Shown one piece after another: positions 14,715-23,084 of a stretch of DNA of 23,959 nt. Below the pieces are notes generated by a model. The model saw only the letters and a list, made by a program, of their open reading frames with translations, was not told the DNA's origin and did not search any database. A program made the translations under genes and the position numbers. Within the stretch, counting starts at the first letter, position 1, and each line of letters opens with the position of its first letter. Source of the stretch: Deltaproteobacteria bacterium (lineage in GTDB: Bacteria; Desulfobacterota; Desulfobacteria; Desulfobacterales; JAUVGT01); assembly GCA_030593645.1 (NCBI GenBank), contig JAUVGT010000014.1, positions 1 to 23,959 on the forward strand, in the 5' to 3' direction.

Positions 14715-15740
14715 TTAATGCTTATACGGCAGAATAAAACTGAATACGGATCCTTTATCTTTACCGCCGCTTTGCGCGACAACCTTCCCCTTGTGAAGTC
14801 GCGCCACGTTTTGTACCAGGTGCAGCCCCAGACCGCTGCCTTTTGCGGACATGTTGTCCGATCGTCCGATCTGGTAAAATTTCCTGAATATTTTTTTTAT
14901 TTTAGGTTTTTCCAGTCCGATTCCATTATCCGTAAAATTGATATAAAGTTTATTGTTCAATACGTCAAACCTGATTTTGACTTTCGGTTTTTCAGATTTA
15001 TTATACTGAATGGCGTTTGTCAGGATGTTCATCAACAGCATCTCGTATAATGGTTTGCTGATGCTGTAAAAGATTTTGTGTTCGGATGTGTTGTGTATTG
15101 AAATTTCACTATCCTGGAACAGGTGAACATTATTTTCATAGAACTGTTTTGTCAGGCTGACAAGGTCCGTGACAATGAATTCACTCCCGTAACTTTTACT
15201 CTCAATTCTGGCAAGATTCAATATGCGGTTGATATGGTTTGAAAGACGGTTTACATCTGAGATCATGTATGTAATGTATTTCAACTGGTCCGAACGGGAA
15301 AGCTCATGTTTTGTAAAGGTTTCTAAAAAGAGTTTCAAGGATGTAACCGGTGTTTTTAACTCATGCGTGAAGCTGTTGATGAAATTGTGCTGTAAGCGAT
15401 AAAGCTGCAGTGTTTTCTGGTTATAGACAAAAATAGTAAATATACCGACCAGGATAATCGCTACAAGAATGGACAGGACCAGGATAACCATCCATGTCTG
15501 CGCTTCCAGGAACTGGCCCGGGTCCAGGTTAAACCGTTTTATCAGGGCATTTAAACGTGTACTTGCTTCCATATACCAGTAAATATACAGAAAAAAGGAT
15601 ACGGCAAGGGCCACAGTTGAAAAGACAAAGATAAAAATCGGATGAAATAACCACTTTGACCGGCTTATGATGATTTTAAAGGTTTTCATATTTAATACGT
15701 ATTGAAGTCTGTGAAATAACCACTTTTCATTAAATATCAC
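14715..15740 (-). CDS. Membrane sensor histidine kinase
   Basis: Partner of the downstream response regulator. The 341 residues have two membrane helices (about 33-55 and 83-105) enclosing a periplasmic loop of only about 28 residues, so the signal may be sensed in or at the membrane. The HisKA domain has His126 in NFINSFTHELKTPVTSLK. The ATPase domain shows the N box (LLMNILTNAIQYN), DNGIGL and KGSGLGLHLV. The start is a GTG at 15740 with AAGGA six bases before it; an ATG at 15689 lacks a ribosome binding site. Stimulus unknown; the convergent efflux operon is a neighbour but not an evident target. Confidence 0.92.
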   Translation of the reverse strand: MIFNEKWLFHRLQYVLNMKTFKIIISRSKWLFHPIFIFVFSTVALAVSFFLYIYWYMEASTRLNALIKRFNLDPGQFLEAQTWMVILVLSILVAIILVGIFTIFVYNQKTLQLYRLQHNFINSFTHELKTPVTSLKLFLETFTKHELSRSDQLKYITYMISDVNRLSNHINRILNLARIESKSYGSEFIVTDLVSLTKQFYENNVHLFQDSEISIHNTSEHKIFYSISKPLYEMLLMNILTNAIQYNKSEKPKVKIRFDVLNNKLYINFTDNGIGLEKPKIKKIFRKFYQIGRSDNMSAKGSGLGLHLVQNVARLHKGKVVAQSGGKDKGSVFSFILPYKH

Positions 15741-15831
15741 AAATATTCCTTATTCAAGCAATAAATATTAATAGATGCTGTTTTAAAACAACTTCTATTA
15801 AAGTGAAATTGAAATTTGCCGATAATATTAG

Positions 15832-15865
15832 AGACAGTTTCTAAAGAATAGTTACGAAACCGTCT
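15832..15865. promoter_or_regulatory. Inverted repeat upstream of the kinase gene
   Basis: AGACAGTTTC (15832-15841) mirrors GAAACCGTCT (15856-15865) with one mismatch and a 14-base centre, about 92 bases upstream of the kinase start. It could be a leader hairpin or a binding site. Confidence 0.35.
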
Positions 15866-15899
15866 ATTTCGACATTCTGCGAATCGACTATTGTTTGGG

Positions 15900-15921
15900 T
15901 TTTGTAAAACTTTTGTAAAAG
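15900..15921. promoter_or_regulatory. 11-bp tandem repeat, likely OmpR-type binding site
   Basis: TTTTGTAAAAC (15900-15910) is followed directly by TTTTGTAAAAG (15911-15921). Direct repeats one helical turn apart are how OmpR/PhoB-type dimers bind. The site lies in the divergent region between the kinase gene and the NMO gene, so it could serve autoregulation of the two-component operon, control of NMO, or both. Confidence 0.5.
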
Positions 15922-16025
15922 CCGAACCATTGCTGTACATTTAGCAGATTTTTTATTATTTTAATATTCCGTCATAAAAATTGATTATTTTATAATTAAC
16001 CAAATATATATTAAAGGAATTGACT

Positions 16026-17129
16026 GTGACTTTACCTGAACTAAAAATAGGCGATTTAACTGCCAAACTACCCATCGTCCAGGGAGGAATGTCTGTTGGA
16101 ATCTCCCTTGCCGGCCTTTCCTCAGCGGTTGCCAACGAAGGCGGTATCGGTGTTATCGGAACCGCGTTTATCGGGATGAATGAAAAGGACCATAATAAAA
16201 ACTCACGAGAAGCCAATATCAGGGCGCTTCGCAAAGAAATTCGCAAAGCCAGGAAAATGAGCGATGGGATTTTGGGAGTTAATATCATGGTCGCCCTGAC
16301 CCGATACGACGACATGGTAAGAACGTCTATTGAAGAAGGTATCGATATTGTTTTTGCCGGTGCGGGGATGCCGCTTGACCTGCCCAGTTATCTTGGTAAT
16401 GGTTCAAAGACAAAAATAGCCCCGATAGTTTCTTCGGGCAGAGCCGCATGTTTGATATCCAGAAAATGGATCGGCAAATATGATTATGTGCCTGACGCCA
16501 TTGTGGTGGAAGGGCCAAAAGCCGGGGGGCATCTCGGATTTAAGGCGGAGCAGATCGAAGATAAAGCATTTTCCCTGGAAAAAATAGTACCGGAAGTATT
16601 GGACGCGGTAAGAATTTATGAAGAAAAATATAAAAAAGATATCCCGGTGATCACGGCCGGGGGCATATATTCCGGGAATGATATACGAAAGTATTTAGAA
16701 ATGGGTGTGTCCGCTGTTCAAATGGGTACACGTTTTGTGGCCACACATGAATGTGACGCGAATATCAAATTCAAAGAATCATACCTAAACGCTTCAAAAG
16801 ATGACCTGGTGATTATTAAGAGTCCGGTCGGCATGCCGGGTCGCGCGATTAAAAATGAATTCCTTGAGGATGTGTTTAACGATAAAAAACGGCCATTCAA
16901 ATGCCCATTTCAATGTGTTAAAACATGTGATTATAAAAAGAGCCCCTATTGCATTGCAATGGCATTGTATAACGCCCAGAAAGGAAGACTAAAACTCGGA
17001 TACGCGTTTGCAGGAGCAAATGCCTATCGCGTTAATGAAATTGTATCCGTAAAGGAGCTGATCGCTTCCCTTGTCAGAGAATATGAAATGTCCGGCTGCA
17101 ATGATGTTGAATTGAAAAAGGCCGTATAG
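16026..17129 (+). CDS. Nitronate monooxygenase family flavoprotein with C-terminal cysteine cluster
   Basis: An FMN-dependent TIM-barrel protein of the nitronate monooxygenase / 2-nitropropane dioxygenase family. It shows the N-terminal PIVQGGMSVGISLAGLSSAV, the family region VVEGPKAGGHLGF, and the phosphate-binding VITAGGIYSGNDI...GVSAVQMGTRFVAT. After the barrel a tail carries CPFQCVKTCDYKKSPYC, four cysteines spaced C-x3-C-x3-C-x7-C, absent from classical members; related proteins in anaerobes seem to share it. In an anaerobe a monooxygenase role is doubtful, and an enoyl- or other reductase role (FabK belongs to the same fold) is possible. Start GTG 16026 has AGGA seven bases before it; the in-frame TTG at 16020 is too close to that site. 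367 residues. Confidence 0.82.
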   Translation: MTLPELKIGDLTAKLPIVQGGMSVGISLAGLSSAVANEGGIGVIGTAFIGMNEKDHNKNSREANIRALRKEIRKARKMSDGILGVNIMVALTRYDDMVRTSIEEGIDIVFAGAGMPLDLPSYLGNGSKTKIAPIVSSGRAACLISRKWIGKYDYVPDAIVVEGPKAGGHLGFKAEQIEDKAFSLEKIVPEVLDAVRIYEEKYKKDIPVITAGGIYSGNDIRKYLEMGVSAVQMGTRFVATHECDANIKFKESYLNASKDDLVIIKSPVGMPGRAIKNEFLEDVFNDKKRPFKCPFQCVKTCDYKKSPYCIAMALYNAQKGRLKLGYAFAGANAYRVNEIVSVKELIASLVREYEMSGCNDVELKKAV

Positions 17130-17455
17130 TTCTCCTTGTCTATCTTCTACAGATATTTTTCCAAAAATCAACATTCCGGTTTGACAATTCGATATATTGC
17201 GGATTAGACTGAAAATGGTTTCCAAGTCTCTTCTCAAGTCTAATTTCGGTGATGTTGGAGCAGACTTATGCGTGTATAGACTTTCGAAACCTCCACCAAT
17301 GTGTTTGCCCGTTTTATACAGGCATGTTACTCTTTTCATATATAGATATTTATAATGATACCAACTGGTTTGCTTATTTTTGGTTCATTGTTGTTTGATG
17401 TTGTGTGTTTTTATTTTCAAATTGGCAATAATCACTAACAGTTAAGGAGGGGATC
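17130..17455. other. Gene-free stretch between NMO and dodecin
   Basis: No convincing gene in 326 bases. It holds an 8-bp inverted repeat ATTAGACT (17203-17210) / AGTCTAAT (17237-17244), a lone TTGACA at 17181-17186 with no good -10 box after it, and several copies of AAGTCT. It ends in the strong AAGGAGGGG ribosome binding site of the dodecin gene. A minus-strand frame through the region is mostly antisense to NMO. Confidence 0.5.
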
Positions 17456-17665
17456 ATGACCGACAGTGTATACAAAATTGTAGATCTTGTGGGAAGCAGC
17501 GCAAATTCCTGGGAAGACGCGGCAAAAAACGCGATTGAAACCGCGGGGAAGAGCCTCAGAGAATTAAGAATTGCTGAAATTGTTAAACTGGATATGAAAG
17601 TTGAAAATGGGAAGGTTATCGCGTATCGTTCAAGGGTGAAATTATCGTTCAAGTATGGGGATTAA
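17456..17665 (+). CDS. Dodecin-like flavin-binding protein
   Basis: A 69-residue protein of the dodecin family, which assembles into hollow dodecamers that store flavins or related compounds. The beta-alpha-beta-beta pattern is intact: VYKIVDLVGSSANSWEDAAK, then a helix with LRELRIAEIVKLDM, then NGKVIAYRSRVKLSFKYGD. The ribosome binding site AAGGAGG is very strong. In flavin-binding dodecins the helix is followed by LRNLRW with a Trp that stacks on the flavin; here that position is Ile (LRELRI), as in other dodecin-like proteins of proteobacteria. It stands alone between the NMO gene and a strong terminator. Confidence 0.88.
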   Translation: MTDSVYKIVDLVGSSANSWEDAAKNAIETAGKSLRELRIAEIVKLDMKVENGKVIAYRSRVKLSFKYGD

Positions 17666-17717
17666 GTTCAATATCTCCATCGGTCAAAAGTAAAACCGGT
17701 ATTATACGAACCAAAGG

Positions 17718-17757
17718 AAAACCCCCGAAGTTGAGATCATTTTTCGGGGGTTTTTCT
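17718..17757. terminator. Bidirectional intrinsic terminator
   Basis: A perfect 12-bp stem, AAAACCCCCGAA (17718-17729) / TTCGGGGGTTTT (17743-17754), with a 13-base loop and flanking T-run on the plus strand and, by symmetry, on the minus strand. It ends the dodecin transcript and, from the other side, the convergent htpG transcript. Confidence 0.9.
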
Positions 17758-17789
17758 ATAAGTGTCTATAAACCATGCAACTGCGAATG

Positions 17790-19730
17790 TTAATCCGAAA
17801 CTGATATAATCGATTCGGCCATCAAATCTCCTATCATTTTAGAAAAACGTGATGGATTTTCAAGTTTACCTCCCTCGCTGATCACAGCGGTGTCAAAGAG
17901 AAGTTCGCTGTAATCTTTCAGGGCTTTGTTGTCCCTGTCTTTTTCAAACAGGCCTTTTATAGCGATCACCACCGGATGTTCCATATTCAATTCAAGTACG
18001 CGTTTGATTTTCGGTGTTTTTTGACCGGAAGCTTTCAGGATTTTTTCCATGTACGCGCTATTATCATGAGCTTCCCCGGAAAGGCAGGAGACTGAATCCT
18101 TCAATCGGGAAGAGGCTTTTACTTCTTTTACTTTTTCTTCCAGTTTTGATTTTATAAAACCGAATAATGCCGTAAATTCATCTTTTTTCTTTTCATCGAT
18201 TTTATCAATATCAAGATCGCCCTTTTCAGCACTTTTTAAGGGTTTCCCATCATATTCGGTCAGCGACTGAACCACCCATTCATCAACAGGGTCTGCCATT
18301 AAAAGTACTTCAAAATCCTTTTCTTTAAGTTTTTCAAGATGAGGGCTGTTCAACAGTGCTGTAACGTTATCACCGGTGATAAAATATATCTCTTTTTGAT
18401 CCGGTTTCATATTGTCGACATATTCTTTGAAGGAAATGAGTTTGCCATCCGATTTTGTTGTCTGGTACCTGGCAAGATCAGAGAGTTTTTTCCTGTTTTC
18501 ATGATCGGTGTGTATTCCTATTTTTAATATCTGCCCAAATTCCTGATAGAACTTTTCGTATTTTTCTTTTTCCATATCATTAAACAGATCAAAAAGTTTT
18601 TTAACAAGATTCCGGCGGATATTCCTGACCAGCCTGTCCTGCTGAAGAATTTCACGGCTCACGTTGAGATTGAGATCAGGCGCGTCAACCACTCCCTTGA
18701 TAAACCGAAAGTATTCCGGTATCAATTCCTTGCAGTCATCCATAATAAACACCCGTTTACAGTAAAGGTGTATCCCGTGCTTTGATTCCGGCATAAAGAG
18801 ATCAAACGGTGCCTGGGACGGAACATATAAAAGCGCGCTGTATTCGGTGGTCCCTTCAAACTTCATATGGAGATTTGCCAGCGGCGCGTTCCAGTCGTGA
18901 CTCAGGTGTTTATAAAATTCTTCATGTTCTTTATCTGTGATGTCGTTTTTGTCCTTTGCCCAAATGGCCTTCATGGAATTTAGAGTCTCTTCCTTGATGA
19001 CTTTTTCGGTGGTTTCTCCAATCGGTTTACCATCTTTGTCCTTGATCAGTTCTTTGTCCGGAATCGATTCATCCCTTTCAACATCCATCACGATAGGATA
19101 TGCCACGAAGTCGGAATGCTGTTTGACGATGTTGCGGATGGTCCATTCATCCGTAAAATCCTGTTCGTCCTTTTCCTTTTTCTTAAGATCCAGGATAATA
19201 GTGGTACCTCTGGTGTCTTTGGCGGCCTCTTCAATGGTATATGATCCGTCTCCCATGGATGTCCATTTCAGGGCCTTGTCTGAACCGGCAGCACGTGTAA
19301 TCAGTGTTACTTTATCCGCGACAATAAATGAACTATAAAATCCCACACCGAACTGACCGATCAGTTCGGGTGTTAGTATGGTTTTATCTTTCACCTTTTC
19401 CATGGCTTCTATGAACGCGGCTGTTCCGCTTTTGGCAATTGTACCTATATTTTCCATTACTTCGTCTTCGGTCATGCCGATTCCGTTGTCGGAAATCTCC
19501 AGGGTCTTTTTGATTCCATCCGGTTTGATTTTGATTTTATATTCAGAATCATCGCCAAGTATGTCCGGCTCAATCTGTGCTTTAAAGCGCAGCCGGTCTA
19601 TCGCGTCAGATGAGTTCGAGATCAGTTCTCTTAAAAATATTTCCTTGTTTGAATAGAGAGAATTGATAATCAGGTTTAAGAGCTGCTGAATTTCGGTTTT
19701 AAACTGATGGGTTTTTTTCTTGCTGTCCAT
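17790..19730 (-). CDS. htpG: Molecular chaperone HtpG (Hsp90)
   Basis: ATP-dependent cytosolic chaperone that remodels client proteins. The 646 residues carry the GHKL ATP site: ELISNSSDAIDRL (Glu35, Asn39), DNGIGMTEDEV (Asp81), GTIAKSGT, and GQFGVGFYSSF. The middle domain shows GVVDAPDLNLNVSREILQQ with the catalytic arginine region, and the C-terminal dimerisation domain ends without the eukaryotic MEEVD, as expected for bacteria. GGGAGC precedes the ATG. Full length with no disruptions. A sigma-70-like promoter lies upstream; no heat-shock promoter was obvious. Confidence 0.98.
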   Translation of the reverse strand: MDSKKKTHQFKTEIQQLLNLIINSLYSNKEIFLRELISNSSDAIDRLRFKAQIEPDILGDDSEYKIKIKPDGIKKTLEISDNGIGMTEDEVMENIGTIAKSGTAAFIEAMEKVKDKTILTPELIGQFGVGFYSSFIVADKVTLITRAAGSDKALKWTSMGDGSYTIEEAAKDTRGTTIILDLKKKEKDEQDFTDEWTIRNIVKQHSDFVAYPIVMDVERDESIPDKELIKDKDGKPIGETTEKVIKEETLNSMKAIWAKDKNDITDKEHEEFYKHLSHDWNAPLANLHMKFEGTTEYSALLYVPSQAPFDLFMPESKHGIHLYCKRVFIMDDCKELIPEYFRFIKGVVDAPDLNLNVSREILQQDRLVRNIRRNLVKKLFDLFNDMEKEKYEKFYQEFGQILKIGIHTDHENRKKLSDLARYQTTKSDGKLISFKEYVDNMKPDQKEIYFITGDNVTALLNSPHLEKLKEKDFEVLLMADPVDEWVVQSLTEYDGKPLKSAEKGDLDIDKIDEKKKDEFTALFGFIKSKLEEKVKEVKASSRLKDSVSCLSGEAHDNSAYMEKILKASGQKTPKIKRVLELNMEHPVVIAIKGLFEKDRDNKALKDYSELLFDTAVISEGGKLENPSRFSKMIGDLMAESIISVSD

Positions 19731-19795
19731 TTTTGCTCCCAGTTATAGTAAAAAATTAATGTTTTTTATGACAGGTTCAATTCATATACTCATAA

Positions 19796-19823
19796 ATAAT
19801 AATGCTTAACCGGTATATGTAAA
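19796..19823 (-). promoter_or_regulatory. Possible htpG promoter
   Basis: On the minus strand TTTACA (19823-19818) and TATTAT (19801-19796) are 16 bases apart, about 65 bases before the htpG start. Confidence 0.45.
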
Positions 19824-19841
19824 GGTTATAAATGGAATCAT

Positions 19842-19871
19842 TTGACCATATTGTACATTTTTTGCTATGGT
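19842..19871 (+). promoter_or_regulatory. Possible promoter of the DUF2157 operon
   Basis: TTGACC (19842-19847) and TATGGT (19866-19871) are 18 bases apart. The start point near 19878 leaves too little leader for an ATG at 19883 and so favours the TTG start at 19904. Confidence 0.45.
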
Positions 19872-19903
19872 AACCATTAGCAATGAACCGGAGGGTTTAT
19901 ATC

Positions 19904-21220
19904 TTGAATGAACAAAAAAACTGGCAGTGGCTGGAGAAAAAACTGTCTGAATGGACAGCCAAAGGAATATTAAACACGGATCAGGCAGAACGTGTGCTTG
20001 GTGAAAAGCCGTCGTTTCAGGACAGGCAGACCCTTTTAACTCGTATATTGATCAGCATCAGTGCGCTGCTATTCGGCCTGGGTATCATCAGCTTTTTTGC
20101 TTTTAACTGGCAGGCCATGCCCAAATGGCTGAAACTGGCCACGATTTTTTCAGGATTTGCGGCGGCTCATTTTGCAGGGTATCAATTCGGGCTTAGATCT
20201 TCAAAGAGGACCCTTGCCGAGTTTTTTCACCTTTTAGGATCGTTATTATTCGGCGCGGGAATTATGCTGATTGCCCAGATTTATCATATTAATGAGCACA
20301 GCCCCAATGGTGTCCTGCTATGGTCTCTCGGCGCGCTCTTGATGGCTTATATTCTTGACTCAACACCGCAGATGCTCTTGTTCGGGATCTTAATCATCAT
20401 CTGGCAATCCATGGAGCGTTCATTTGATATCAGGCAGATATGGGCCGTATTTTTTGTGGCAGCTTCCATGGTACCGATGGCCCTGATGAAAAAGCACTGG
20501 TTTATTGTATCGGTTGTGACCATTGCCGTGGCTTTTGTGACTGTTTTACAGCTTACCTATTTTTCTGTGGGTTTCATTGGAATTTTTCTGTTTCTCGGGG
20601 TTATGTGCCTGGGTATCGGTTTGCTGATCCAAAGAACACCCCATAACTCCTGTTCCCGGCCGCTTGAAATCACAGGAAGCATACTCTATTTTATAGGCTT
20701 GATAGTTTTAACGTTTAAAGAAGGCGTTAAGGAAGGTCTAATCAAAACCTGGCATGGCCCGGTTATGTCAGATATCGCATTTCCTGTTTTTATCGCTATA
20801 ACTACCGTCGTCATCTGGGCCGCTTTTTGCTTTCCTTTTGATTCAATTTTGACCCGGTTTCGTAACGTTCAGAATAAACACGTTTTTCTTACCTTTGTTG
20901 GGTTTGTATTAGCGGTTGTAATCTGGTTGATATCCAGTGTCAGCTTTTTTTCCGTGTCCCACAGTGAACTTGCTCTGGTCGGTATGGTTCTTTTTAATAT
21001 TCTCACACTCGCGCATGGAATTATTTTGATTTTCACGGGCACAAGAACAGGTCGGATCGGCATGTCATTTCTGGGATGCCTGCTTACCGTCACAGTCATT
21101 TTGTCCCGTTTTGCCGCTTATTCGGATGACCTGCTGATCCGTTCAATATCTTTTATCCTGGCAGGCGGTTTTATTTTGTGGATCGCGATTCAAACATCAA
21201 AAGTAAAAAAACAAAAATAA
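19904..21220 (+). CDS. DUF2157 multi-helix membrane protein
   Basis: A polytopic inner-membrane protein of 438 residues. The soluble N-terminus (WQWLEKKLSEWTAKGILNTD, about residues 1-45) is the DUF2157 region; about 12 hydrophobic helices follow (ILISISALLFGLGIISFFAF and onwards). Genes of this family typically sit beside a GDYXXLXY gene, as here, often with DUF4401, which is absent. The molecular role is not known. I start at TTG 19904, because GGAGGG (19890-19895) lies eight bases before it; the ATG at 19883 would put that site inside the gene. The next gene begins 42 bases after its stop. Confidence 0.78.
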   Translation: MNEQKNWQWLEKKLSEWTAKGILNTDQAERVLGEKPSFQDRQTLLTRILISISALLFGLGIISFFAFNWQAMPKWLKLATIFSGFAAAHFAGYQFGLRSSKRTLAEFFHLLGSLLFGAGIMLIAQIYHINEHSPNGVLLWSLGALLMAYILDSTPQMLLFGILIIIWQSMERSFDIRQIWAVFFVAASMVPMALMKKHWFIVSVVTIAVAFVTVLQLTYFSVGFIGIFLFLGVMCLGIGLLIQRTPHNSCSRPLEITGSILYFIGLIVLTFKEGVKEGLIKTWHGPVMSDIAFPVFIAITTVVIWAAFCFPFDSILTRFRNVQNKHVFLTFVGFVLAVVIWLISSVSFFSVSHSELALVGMVLFNILTLAHGIILIFTGTRTGRIGMSFLGCLLTVTVILSRFAAYSDDLLIRSISFILAGGFILWIAIQTSKVKKQK

Positions 21221-21262
21221 CTGATAAATAATTGTTCCATATCCTTTGAAAAGAATAAAAAT

Positions 21263-22270
21263 ATGAAAAAATACAAAAAAATACTCATCATCGCGGCAGT
21301 CATCATACAATGTATGGCTCTGGGGGCCATCTGTTTTGAGAGGGAATCGGTTCTCATGACAGGAGAGACCGTATATATACGTACGGTTCCGGTTGACCCC
21401 CGGGATCTTTTTCGAGGTGATTATGTTCGGCTAAATTATGGAATCTCAACCATACCGCTGGAAATGGTGGATAAAAAAAAGCGGAAGGACTTTCAAAAAC
21501 GAGAAAAAAGGGTCTACCTCGTGTACAAAACCGATGCCAGGAATATGGTTGTTCCACTGCGACTGAGCCTTGAAAAACCGGCAGGTGAAACGTTTATCAG
21601 GGGATATACGGTTCGGAACTGGCGGAATAACAGTATTGGTGTCCGCTACAGTATTGAAAAGTATTTCATGCAGCAGGGAAAAGGTCTTGTATTAGAGAGG
21701 GGACAGCGTCTGGAAGGGGTCAGGATCCCTCTCGAGATGGAGACCGCTGTCGGGAGAGGCAATGGGATCGCGGTATTAAAAGGGCTTCGATATTCTGATC
21801 TGGGACTGGGAATCGTATTGCCCGGAAGAGGGAGCACCACTGAAGCGCCTTCTTTTAAAATCAAAGTTAAACTGGTCAATGCCTCTGATAAACCGGTCTA
21901 TATTGTTGATCCTGAAAACCATGAATCCTTTTCAATTGAATTATCATACAGTGGGACCTATAAAAAAGAAGAAAAAATCAAGTATCAAAAACCACCGGTT
22001 AAACCCGAATTTTACACTGAATCTGATATCAGAGAGATAGCGCCCAAATCATTATATGAATTTACAATTGATCTGGATCATCCTGAATATCAGCTTCTTC
22101 GCGGTACTCAGGAAGTATCATGGAGTGACATGAAATATTGGGAAAATGCCCGGATTATTTATAGAGCTCCTGAAGAGGCGAGCTTAATGAAAATAGATGA
22201 TCCGGGAAAATTGTGGCAGGGACATGTTATGAGCCGGTCTTTTTCGGGGTATAGTTTTAGGGATTTATGA
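21263..22270 (+). CDS. GDYXXLXY domain protein with C-terminal beta-rich extension
   Basis: A 335-residue protein with one N-terminal membrane anchor (residues about 5-24). The family motif is clear: VPVDPRDLFRGDYVRLNYGI near residues 42-61. The part to about residue 190 equals a whole standard family member (ending near GNGIAVLKGLRYSDLG); the remaining 145 residues look like an extra beta-rich domain (FKIKVKLVNASDKPVYIVDP, SFSIELSYSGTY). The function of the family is unknown; it accompanies DUF2157 membrane proteins, and the topology suggests that the domains face the periplasm. Only a weak ribosome binding site precedes it. It overlaps the Sir2 gene by four bases. Confidence 0.78.
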   Translation: MKKYKKILIIAAVIIQCMALGAICFERESVLMTGETVYIRTVPVDPRDLFRGDYVRLNYGISTIPLEMVDKKKRKDFQKREKRVYLVYKTDARNMVVPLRLSLEKPAGETFIRGYTVRNWRNNSIGVRYSIEKYFMQQGKGLVLERGQRLEGVRIPLEMETAVGRGNGIAVLKGLRYSDLGLGIVLPGRGSTTEAPSFKIKVKLVNASDKPVYIVDPENHESFSIELSYSGTYKKEEKIKYQKPPVKPEFYTESDIREIAPKSLYEFTIDLDHPEYQLLRGTQEVSWSDMKYWENARIIYRAPEEASLMKIDDPGKLWQGHVMSRSFSGYSFRDL

Positions 22271-23037
22271 ATATGAATGAACAAATAGAGAAAATTGCGC
22301 GGAAGATCGCGGAAGGCGGGAAGAACATTATATTTACCGGTGCGGGGATTTCCACTGAAAGCGGAATTCCGGACTATCGAAGCCAGGGGTGGATCTGGGA
22401 TAAATATAAACCGGTTTATTTTAATGAATTTATGTCATCAAAGGAATCAAGAATTGAATACTGGCGCAGGTGGCAAGAACTTTATCCAGACCTTATTCAG
22501 GCAAAACCGAATTCGGCGCATATGGCCTTATTTAAAATGGCTGAACTGGGTTTGATTGAATCTGTGATCACACAGAATATCGACGGTCTGCACCAGGTAT
22601 CCGGGCTGCCGGATGAAATGATTATTGAGCTTCATGGCAACACCCGCAGAATACGCTGTATGAGCTGCAGTAATATTTCGAAAATTGAAGATATAAAAAA
22701 ACGTCTGGAAGGGGGAGATCCCGCGCCGGAATGTGAATGCGGCGGATTCCTGAAACCGGATACCATATCATTTGGTCAGGCAATGCCGGTTAAAGAGGTT
22801 GAAAAAGCGACCAGACTTTCACAGAATTGCGATTTTATGATGGTGATCGGTTCAACCCTCCTGGTTCAGCCGGCCGCTCATATGCCGCTGTATGCAAAAA
22901 ATAGCGGGGCTTTTCTGGCGATCGTCAATCTTTCAAAAACTCCCTGTGATGAGGTATGCGACGCGCTTATCCATAAAAAAGCGGGAAAAGCACTTTCAGA
23001 AGTGGTTGATGAAATATTGAAATTCAAGGCGTTGTGA
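22267..23037 (+). CDS. Sir2 family NAD-dependent protein deacylase
   Basis: Removes acetyl or related acyl groups from protein lysines while consuming NAD. The 256 residues show GAGISTESGIPDYR (25-38), TQNIDGLH (102-109), the catalytic His123 in ELHGN, and zinc cysteines C131-x2-C134 and C156-x-C158 (RCMSC, CECGGFLKPD). The start overlaps the previous stop as ATGA; an in-frame ATG at 22273 has better spacing from AGGGA and is an alternative. The overlap means translation is coupled to the GDYXXLXY gene. The CxC spacing in the second zinc pair occurs in other bacterial sirtuins. Class and acyl preference are not decided. Confidence 0.93.
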   Translation: MNMNEQIEKIARKIAEGGKNIIFTGAGISTESGIPDYRSQGWIWDKYKPVYFNEFMSSKESRIEYWRRWQELYPDLIQAKPNSAHMALFKMAELGLIESVITQNIDGLHQVSGLPDEMIIELHGNTRRIRCMSCSNISKIEDIKKRLEGGDPAPECECGGFLKPDTISFGQAMPVKEVEKATRLSQNCDFMMVIGSTLLVQPAAHMPLYAKNSGAFLAIVNLSKTPCDEVCDALIHKKAGKALSEVVDEILKFKAL

Positions 23038-23084
23038 CGGTTTTACAAGATCCTCAAGTCATAAAGGATGAAACTTAAAATACA

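Noticed and set aside
13939..15864. 13-bp exact repeat TTACGAAACCGTC on both sides of the kinase/regulator operon (13939-13951 and 15852-15864)
   Set aside because: In a 24-kb window a few 13-bp matches are expected by chance, and one copy overlaps the regulator's stop codon; no other sign of an inserted element.
15737..15940. 67-codon minus-strand ORF upstream of the kinase gene
   Set aside because: It covers the regulatory repeats, has no good ribosome binding site, and its composition looks like AT-rich intergenic DNA.
16989..17339. 116-codon minus-strand ORF
   Set aside because: Its second half is antisense to the conserved NMO C-terminus; the first half has no clear start signal or recognisable motif.
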